From NCBI GenBank assembly GCA_022842805.1, contig JALHOX010000014.1, positions 5,088 through 25,225 on the forward strand: 20,138 bases of DNA. Direction: 5' to 3'. The translations under genes and the position numbers were made by a program. Within the stretch, counting starts at the first letter, position 1; every line of letters starts with the position of its first letter. A model generated the notes under the pieces. The model worked only from the letters and a program-made list of their open reading frames with translations. It was not told where the DNA came from and did no database searches. Origin of the DNA: Phycisphaerae bacterium (GTDB lineage Bacteria; Planctomycetota; Phycisphaerae; UBA1845; Fen-1342). This document shows positions 15,656-20,138 of the stretch, one piece after another.

Positions 15656-16213
15656 TCAGATCGGCCGCAGATGTTCAAATGTGTTTCGGCAGGCGCTGCA
15701 ATAGAAAATCGAACGGCAGCGGGTCGGACCGAAGGGGCTTTCCATGGTCGTTTCGTCGGATCGACAGTAGGGACAGGGCGGCGCCGCCACGCCTTGCGTG
15801 CGCGGCAGCGAAATCGTCAGGGGAACAAGATTCTTCGCCGCAGACTCTGCCGCGCCGCCGCCGCATCCGCCGGTGCGCCGTTCGGGTGTTGTGACGCCGT
15901 GCGAGCGAAGGCGCTCGCGTCCCGCATCGCTGATGCGGTCGACGCTCCAGCGCGGGGCGTTCACCCAGTTCACGCGGACAGTCCCGACACCCGGCAAAGC
16001 GGCGACGCAACGCGAGACCTGATCGCGAATCATGTCCAGCGCCGGGCAGCCGATAAACGTCGGCGTCAGGTCGATCTCCACCGCCGCCGGCTGGCCCGCC
16101 GGCGCCGACAGCCGAATGTCGGTGACCAATCCGAGATCAACGATGCTGATCGGCATCTCCGGATCGTCGATCGCGTGCAGCGCGGTGCGAATGGAATGGT
16201 CGAGCGACGTCAT
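15656..16213 (-). CDS. paaD: PaaD-like protein: MIP18/DUF59 domain plus C-terminal zinc ribbon
   Basis: This 185-residue protein has the two-part architecture of PaaD, the maturation factor of phenylacetyl-CoA epoxidase. The N-terminal DUF59/MIP18 domain (about 5-95) shows DDPEMPISIVDLGLV at 16-30 and the conserved TPTFIGCPA at 50-58, whose Cys is a hallmark of Fe-S-handling members. A Gly/Ala linker follows (about 115-125), then a C-terminal zinc ribbon with CPYC, a single Cys, and CSAC before FEHLRPI at the end. In known pathways paaD lies with paaABCE; none of these is visible here and the neighbours are an esterase and a sugar importer, so it may serve another enzyme or a general Fe-S/metal insertion role. 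A TACAAT lies seven bases before the ATG with no good ribosome site. Confidence 0.85.
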   Translation of the reverse strand: MTSLDHSIRTALHAIDDPEMPISIVDLGLVTDIRLSAPAGQPAAVEIDLTPTFIGCPALDMIRDQVSRCVAALPGVGTVRVNWVNAPRWSVDRISDAGRERLRSHGVTTPERRTGGCGGGAAESAAKNLVPLTISLPRTQGVAAPPCPYCRSDETTMESPFGPTRCRSIFYCSACRNTFEHLRPI

Positions 16214-16220
16214 CTCGGCG

Positions 16221-16226
16221 ATTGTA
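16221..16226 (-). promoter_or_regulatory. -10 element of paaD, suggesting a leaderless mRNA
   Basis: TACAAT (minus strand) ends seven bases before the ATG at 16213, the distance expected if transcription begins at or next to the start codon. No convincing -35 is present at 16-18 bases. Confidence 0.45.
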
Positions 16227-16301
16227 GCTGGCCCTTTCGCTGCGGCGTCGGCCGCTGAACGGCGCCATCAGCCGCGAACGCATGCCGCCCCGTTCGCGCC
16301 T

Positions 16302-16307
16302 TATACT
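16302..16307 (+). promoter_or_regulatory. -10 element of the importer gene, suggesting a leaderless mRNA
   Basis: TATACT ends nine bases before the ATG at 16317. Transcription would begin within about three bases of the start codon. There is no Shine-Dalgarno before this ATG, and no clear -35. Confidence 0.5.
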
Positions 16308-16316
16308 TGCGCCATC

Positions 16317-18716
16317 ATGCACTCATTCTGGACCGGCCTCGCGCTCGCGGGCCGCTGGCTCGTTGGCTCGATCGCCGTAGCTCTATTTCTGGCCGCTATC
16401 GGCTGGATCGGACATCGCGCGCTCTATCGCACCGGCGTGGCGGCGGACCAGATTCAACTGACGGTCGTTCACTGGGGCGACGACGACGAGGACAAGATCG
16501 TCGCGGCTTTGGTCAGCGACTTTGAGAAAGAGAACCCCGACATCCGCGTGAAGCGCGTCAATCCGGGGCAGGCGGCGGCGGTCAACACCAAGCTGCAGAC
16601 CATGTTCGCCTCGGGCGATCCGCCGGATGTCATGCAACTCGGCTACGAAAAGGTCGCCGACTGGGGCAGCAAGGACCTGCTGCTCGACCTCGAGCCGCTG
16701 CTCGCCGCCGACAGCGCCGCCAAAGTCCCGAACGCATTGAATCTGGCCGACTTTTTCGAACCGGTGATCAACTGCTTCCGTTATGACGGCAAGCGCGTCG
16801 GGCGCGGAGCCCTGGTGGGCATCGCCAAGGACTTCACCACCGCGGGCTTCTATTACAACAAAGACCTCTTTCGCAAAGCCGGCGTCGAATTCCCCAAAGA
16901 CGACTGGACCTGGGACGATTTCATCGCCGCCGCTCGCAAGATCGCGAGGCTCGACGGCTGCTACGGGGCCGAGTTCGTCACGTGGGAGGCGATGGTCCGG
17001 CTGTACATCTGGACCGAAGGGGTCGATTTCGCGAACGAGGATTTCAGCGAGTTCAGGCTGAAGGATCCGCAACTCATCGGCACGCTCGCCCGCCTGCGAT
17101 CGTGGTTTCACGATCCGGCCGAGGTGCGCACGTTTTTCTCCGCCAAGACGCAGCTCGAAACGGGCGAGGATCTGTTTCTCAGCGGACGCGTCGGCATGAG
17201 CGGGCCGCTCGGGCGCTGGAAAGTGCCGACGTTTCGTCTGATCAAAGACTTCGACTGGGATTTCGCCCCCCTGCCGCGCGGCAAAACGCAGGCCAACGGT
17301 ATCTTCACCAGCGCCTGGGCGATCGCCAAAGACTCGCCCCACCACGACGCCTCCTGGCGGCTGGTGCGCTACCTTTGCGGCAAGCGCGGACAGGAGCTTT
17401 CATGCGGCCCGGGGCTGGCGATCCCCACCATGCGAACCGTCGCCGAGAGCGAGCTGTTCATCGACCCGGCTCAGAAGCCCGAGCGCGACGACGCCTACCT
17501 CGCGATGGTGCCGGTCGCGCGGACCATCGACTGGCCCAGCGACCCGCGCTATCTGCACACGCTGCGGACCATCCTCGAAACGCTGCTGAAGACCGGCGCT
17601 CTTTCCGCCGGCGACGCGATGGCCCGTGTCGATCGCGACTGGAGCGCGATCCGCGCCGACCAGCCTGTGGCCACGCCGATCGCGTGGGGCCGCCTTGGCC
17701 TCTGGCTCGGATTGCCGACCCTCGCCGCCCTTGCGCTGGGCTTCGCGGCCTGGTGGCGCGGCCGCCCCGGCAAACACGCCTTCGCCGAGGAGCGGGCCGG
17801 CCTGCTCGTCATCAGCCCCTGGCTGATCGGCTTCATCCTTTTCACGGCGTTCCCCGTGTTGATGTCGCTATTGCTCGCCTTCTGCGATTGGAGCGGCCTC
17901 AACACCATCGACAAAGCCCGCTGGGTCGGCTTCGCCAACTTCACGGCGATGTTCAAAAACGAGACCTTCCGCAAGGCCCTCGGCGTCACCGCGATCTATG
18001 TGCTCTTCGCCGTTCCGGTCGGGCAGTTGGCGGCGATCGGGGCGGCCCTGCTGATGAATCACGAGTTAAAGGGCATCGGCTTTTTCCGCAGCGCCTGGTA
18101 TCTGCCCAGCGTCCTCGCGGGCGTCGGCATGGCAGTGCTTTGGAAATGGGTCTTTGACGATCAGTCCGGCCTGTTGAACGAGTTCATTCGCATTCTTTCG
18201 CCGCTGATCAGCACCCCGCTGAGCTGGGTCGGCATCTCGCTGCCCACGTTTCAGAACATCGGCTGGCTCGAAAAAGATGCCGAGCGCTACGCCGTCGCCG
18301 CCTTCGTGATCATCGGCCTCTGGTCGATCGGCGGCGGCATGATGATCTACCTCGCCGGCTTGAAGGGCATCCCGCAGGAACTCTACGAAGCAGCCTCGAT
18401 CGACGGCGCGGTGGCCTGGCGACGCTTCACAAACGTCACGCTGCCGATGCTCAGCCCGGTCATTTTCTTCAACGTCATCATCGCGATCATCGCCAGCTTT
18501 CAGGTCTTCACGCAGGCCTACGTCATGACCGGCGGAGGCCCAGGCGACGCGACGCGGTTTTACGTCGTCTACCTCTACAACGCCGCCTTCGACTTCCACC
18601 AAATGGGCTTTGCCTCGGCGATGGCCTGGATGCTGCTGCTGATCGTCCTGGCGCTGACGGTGCTGGTGATGTGGGGGAGCAAGCGATTTGTGTATTACGA
18701 GGCGCTGAAGAGTTAA
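16317..18716 (+). CDS. Sugar ABC importer: substrate-binding protein fused to MalF-type permease
   Basis: This 799-residue protein joins two usually separate subunits of a CUT1-like carbohydrate importer. A TM anchor (about 9-32, no lipobox) leads to a family-1 solute-binding protein (about 46-445): LTVVHWGDDDEDKIV at 48-62, FEKENPDIRVKRV at 69-81, FASGDPPDVMQLGY at 97-110, FYYNKDLFRKAGV at 178-190, GRVGMSGPLGRW at 290-301. A second helix (458-478) returns the chain to the cytoplasm, and the MalF-like permease follows from about 495, with the EAA loop EAASIDGA...LP at 691-710. The extra two helices keep normal topology for both halves. The ATG at 16317 is chosen because homology and a -10 box start there; the frame is open to 16032. 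A MalG-type gene follows; no ATPase gene is in the window, so a shared one is likely. Confidence 0.92.
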   Translation: MHSFWTGLALAGRWLVGSIAVALFLAAIGWIGHRALYRTGVAADQIQLTVVHWGDDDEDKIVAALVSDFEKENPDIRVKRVNPGQAAAVNTKLQTMFASGDPPDVMQLGYEKVADWGSKDLLLDLEPLLAADSAAKVPNALNLADFFEPVINCFRYDGKRVGRGALVGIAKDFTTAGFYYNKDLFRKAGVEFPKDDWTWDDFIAAARKIARLDGCYGAEFVTWEAMVRLYIWTEGVDFANEDFSEFRLKDPQLIGTLARLRSWFHDPAEVRTFFSAKTQLETGEDLFLSGRVGMSGPLGRWKVPTFRLIKDFDWDFAPLPRGKTQANGIFTSAWAIAKDSPHHDASWRLVRYLCGKRGQELSCGPGLAIPTMRTVAESELFIDPAQKPERDDAYLAMVPVARTIDWPSDPRYLHTLRTILETLLKTGALSAGDAMARVDRDWSAIRADQPVATPIAWGRLGLWLGLPTLAALALGFAAWWRGRPGKHAFAEERAGLLVISPWLIGFILFTAFPVLMSLLLAFCDWSGLNTIDKARWVGFANFTAMFKNETFRKALGVTAIYVLFAVPVGQLAAIGAALLMNHELKGIGFFRSAWYLPSVLAGVGMAVLWKWVFDDQSGLLNEFIRILSPLISTPLSWVGISLPTFQNIGWLEKDAERYAVAAFVIIGLWSIGGGMMIYLAGLKGIPQELYEAASIDGAVAWRRFTNVTLPMLSPVIFFNVIIAIIASFQVFTQAYVMTGGGPGDATRFYVVYLYNAAFDFHQMGFASAMAWMLLLIVLALTVLVMWGSKRFVYYEALKS

Positions 18717-18870
18717 TGAATAGCGAATTGCGAATCGCGAATAGCGAATTAAAGGCACGATCGCTCGGCGTACGCGCGGGCGTCAGGCCTCTCCTCATTC
18801 ACTTCGTCAATTCGCTCGCGGCTGTGCGCATCTTCAATTCGCCATTCGCTATTCGAAATTCGCTATTCAT
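18716..18870. repeat. Inverted-repeat element built from GCGAAT units (MITE/REP-like)
   Basis: Two 39-base arms, 18716-18754 and 18832-18870, are reverse complements with four mismatches. Each arm holds four spaced copies of an AGCGAAT-type unit. The 77-base centre has a further degenerate copy (AATTCGC near 18819). The first arm begins at the last base of the upstream stop codon. In RNA it would fold into a long hairpin between two permease genes of one operon. I believe this A+T-richer GCGAAT repeat is dispersed in many genomes (its translation gives strings like NSEFRIANSEL), but no second copy is in this window. Confidence 0.88.
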
Positions 18871-18888
18871 CTTCCCCGGAGCCCGTGC

Positions 18889-19755
18889 ATGAAGCCCAAC
18901 CGCCTCTTCCTCTACTTCGCCCTTTCGCTCGGCTCCGCCCTCATGCTCTTCCCGCTCTGGTGGATGTTCGTCGTCAGCCTCTCCACCCCCGAGGACGCCA
19001 GCGCCGCCGCCACGACGTCTGCGGGCGGCGCGCTCAAGCTTTGGCCCAAGAACTGGCTCTTCAGCAACTACCCCCAGGCCCTCGCCAAAATGGGCAGCGG
19101 CACGCCCTGGTTCGGCTTTCTCGACGCCGCCAGCAACACGATCCTCATCACCGCGCTCTGCGTGCTGGGTCAGGTGCTCTCCTGCAGCCTGGTCGGTTTC
19201 GGCTTCGCGCGGATGCGCTTTCGCGGCCGCGATGGGCTGTTTCTGCTGATGATCAGCACCATGATGCTGCCGGCGCAGGTCACCATGATTCCGCTTTTCA
19301 TCCTCTTCCGCACCTTCGGCTGGATCGACACCATCCTGCCGCTCGTCGTGCCCATGTTCTTTGGCACGCCCTTCTACATCTTCATGTTCCGCCAGTTCTT
19401 CGCACAGATCCCCGAGGCGCTGGTCGAGGCGGCGCGGCTCGATGGCTGCGGCGCGCTGGGCGTCTGGTGGCGGATCATGCTCCCCATCTGCCGCCCCGTC
19501 ATCGCGATCACCGCGGTCTTCACCTTTGTCTTCGTCTGGAACGACTTCCTCGGCCCCCTGATCTACCTGCACAGCGAAGAGCAAATGACGCTCGCGGTCG
19601 CGCTCAACAGCTTCAAAAACCAATACGGCGATTTCCGCGACGCCCACCTGCTGATGGCGGCCAGCATCGTCACCATGCTGCCCTGCATCGTGCTCTTCTT
19701 CGTCGCGCAGCGCCAGTTCGTCGGCGGCCTCAGCCTTGGCGCCGTCAAAGGCTAA
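18889..19755 (+). CDS. Sugar ABC importer permease, MalG type
   Basis: This is the second membrane subunit of the importer; its 288 residues are the usual MalG length. About six TM helices are visible (roughly 9-30, 82-106, 113-134, 140-164, 200-221, 253-275), with a short periplasmic insertion at 33-75. The EAA loop, which contacts the ATPase, is EALVEAARLDGC...IMLP at about 177-203. GGAG lies seven bases before the ATG, just after the inverted-repeat element, so translation starts independently of the upstream gene. Partner: the fused binding protein/permease at 16317-18716. The substrate is unknown, probably a sugar or oligosaccharide. The gene converges on fliD, 33 bases away. Confidence 0.94.
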   Translation: MKPNRLFLYFALSLGSALMLFPLWWMFVVSLSTPEDASAAATTSAGGALKLWPKNWLFSNYPQALAKMGSGTPWFGFLDAASNTILITALCVLGQVLSCSLVGFGFARMRFRGRDGLFLLMISTMMLPAQVTMIPLFILFRTFGWIDTILPLVVPMFFGTPFYIFMFRQFFAQIPEALVEAARLDGCGALGVWWRIMLPICRPVIAITAVFTFVFVWNDFLGPLIYLHSEEQMTLAVALNSFKNQYGDFRDAHLLMAASIVTMLPCIVLFFVAQRQFVGGLSLGAVKG

Positions 19756-19772
19756 GCCGAAGGCCGCTCGGC
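19756..19772. terminator. Weak hairpin between convergent malG-type gene and fliD
   Basis: GCCGA and TCGGC form a 5-bp stem around a seven-base loop in the 33-base gap between two convergent stop codons. No T-run follows on either strand. Placement is suggestive only. Confidence 0.25.
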
Positions 19773-19788
19773 GAGTGCCGCGCCGCCG

Positions 19789-20138
19789 CTACCGCCGAAT
19801 CTGCGGAGCGCCGCCGCCGAAGCTGCCGAGCGACGCTTGCTGACCCTGCAGGAGCGAGAGCGTCTGTTCCATGTTCTGAAACTGTCGCAAGAGGCGCGCC
19901 CGCTTGCGGTCGAGACGTTCGTTGATCTGGTCCACGCGGCTCTGCATCGACGTCTTGCTGCTCTCCAGCGTGTCCGTCCGGCGATCGATCAGCCCGTCCG
20001 GATCGGTGATCTGCTTGATCTGCTCGTCAAAGTACTGCCCCGTCGCATCCTCGGCGGTGAAGAATGCGGTGACAGCCTCGGGGTTCGCGTCGTAGGCCTC
20101 TTTGAACTTCGTCTCATCCAGCGTGATTTTCGTCCCGG
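19789..20138 (-). CDS. fliD: Flagellar hook-associated protein 2 (filament cap), C-terminal part
   Basis: Only the last 115 codons are in the window; the 5' part is beyond the right edge. I translated it directly because it has no start in view. It reads as the FliD C-terminus: ITLDETKFKEAYDANPEAV near the start, as in the typical segment where the model protein chain precedes the D0 helix, then FFTAEDATGQYFDEQI, and a long charged amphipathic helix (DRRTDTLESSKTSMQSRVDQ, then INERLDRKRARLLRQFQNME) ending QTLSLLQGQQASLGSF. This coiled coil forms the FliD oligomer that caps the growing flagellin filament. A Gly-rich end and IRR precede the TAG. Other flagellar genes would be expected to the right. 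Confidence 0.88.
   Translation of the reverse strand, partial: GTKITLDETKFKEAYDANPEAVTAFFTAEDATGQYFDEQIKQITDPDGLIDRRTDTLESSKTSMQSRVDQINERLDRKRARLLRQFQNMEQTLSLLQGQQASLGSFGGGAPQIRR

Noticed and set aside
16032..16316. Earlier start for the fused importer protein
   Set aside because: That part is antisense to the PaaD N-terminus and lacks any signal; the TM anchor and -10 box place the start at 16317.
18799..19647. 282-codon minus-strand frame ending in a NSEFRIANGELK-like string
   Set aside because: It is antisense to the MalG-type gene, and the FRIANGEL string is simply the translated inverted-repeat element.

Overview
This GC-rich window most likely comes from a planctomycete (Planctomycetota). 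The strongest marker is a 78-residue small basic protein (8223-8459) of the type found in the Planctomycetes/Verrucomicrobia/Chlamydiae group. The flagellar cap gene fliD at the right edge suggests a motile cell. Genes lie on both strands and are densely packed, with no gene-free stretch over 300 bases.

Left third (1-8038): a membrane locus. On the minus strand, reading right to left, it encodes a giant multi-TM SPFH/prohibitin-domain protein, an HflC-like SPFH protein, a third SPFH protein, an ABC-2 type ATPase with an odd low-complexity tail, and an ABC permease that runs off the left edge. A second, paralogous ABC permease is transcribed divergently from the start of the giant SPFH gene. 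Together they look like one ABC export system packaged with three SPFH scaffold proteins. This is the part of the window most likely to be an undescribed system.

Middle (8223-14489): the small basic protein; RNase III (rnc), with a substitution at a usually conserved metal-ligand position; a secreted protein with a C-terminal Cys-hydrophobic-Arg tail; a tandem DinB protein just downstream of tRNA-Ala and tRNA-Phe; metF behind a class-I amidotransferase (peptidase C26) gene; and a secreted PepSY-domain protein ending in a clear intrinsic terminator.

Right third (14669-20138): a lipoprotein alpha/beta hydrolase and an orphan PaaD-like Fe-S maturation protein on the minus strand. Divergent from PaaD is a sugar-type (CUT1-like) ABC importer whose substrate-binding protein is fused to its MalF-type permease, followed by a MalG-type permease. 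A 155-bp inverted-repeat element built from GCGAAT units separates the two permease genes. No importer ATPase is present, so a shared MsmX/MalK-type ATPase elsewhere is inferred. The window ends with the C-terminus of FliD on the minus strand.

Several genes here (15532, 16213 and 16317 starts) have a -10-like hexamer 5-9 bases before the ATG and no Shine-Dalgarno, suggesting leaderless mRNAs. Others (6895, 8459, 9714, 14489, 18889) have recognisable ribosome sites. All functional statements are by reading family motifs; no database search was run.
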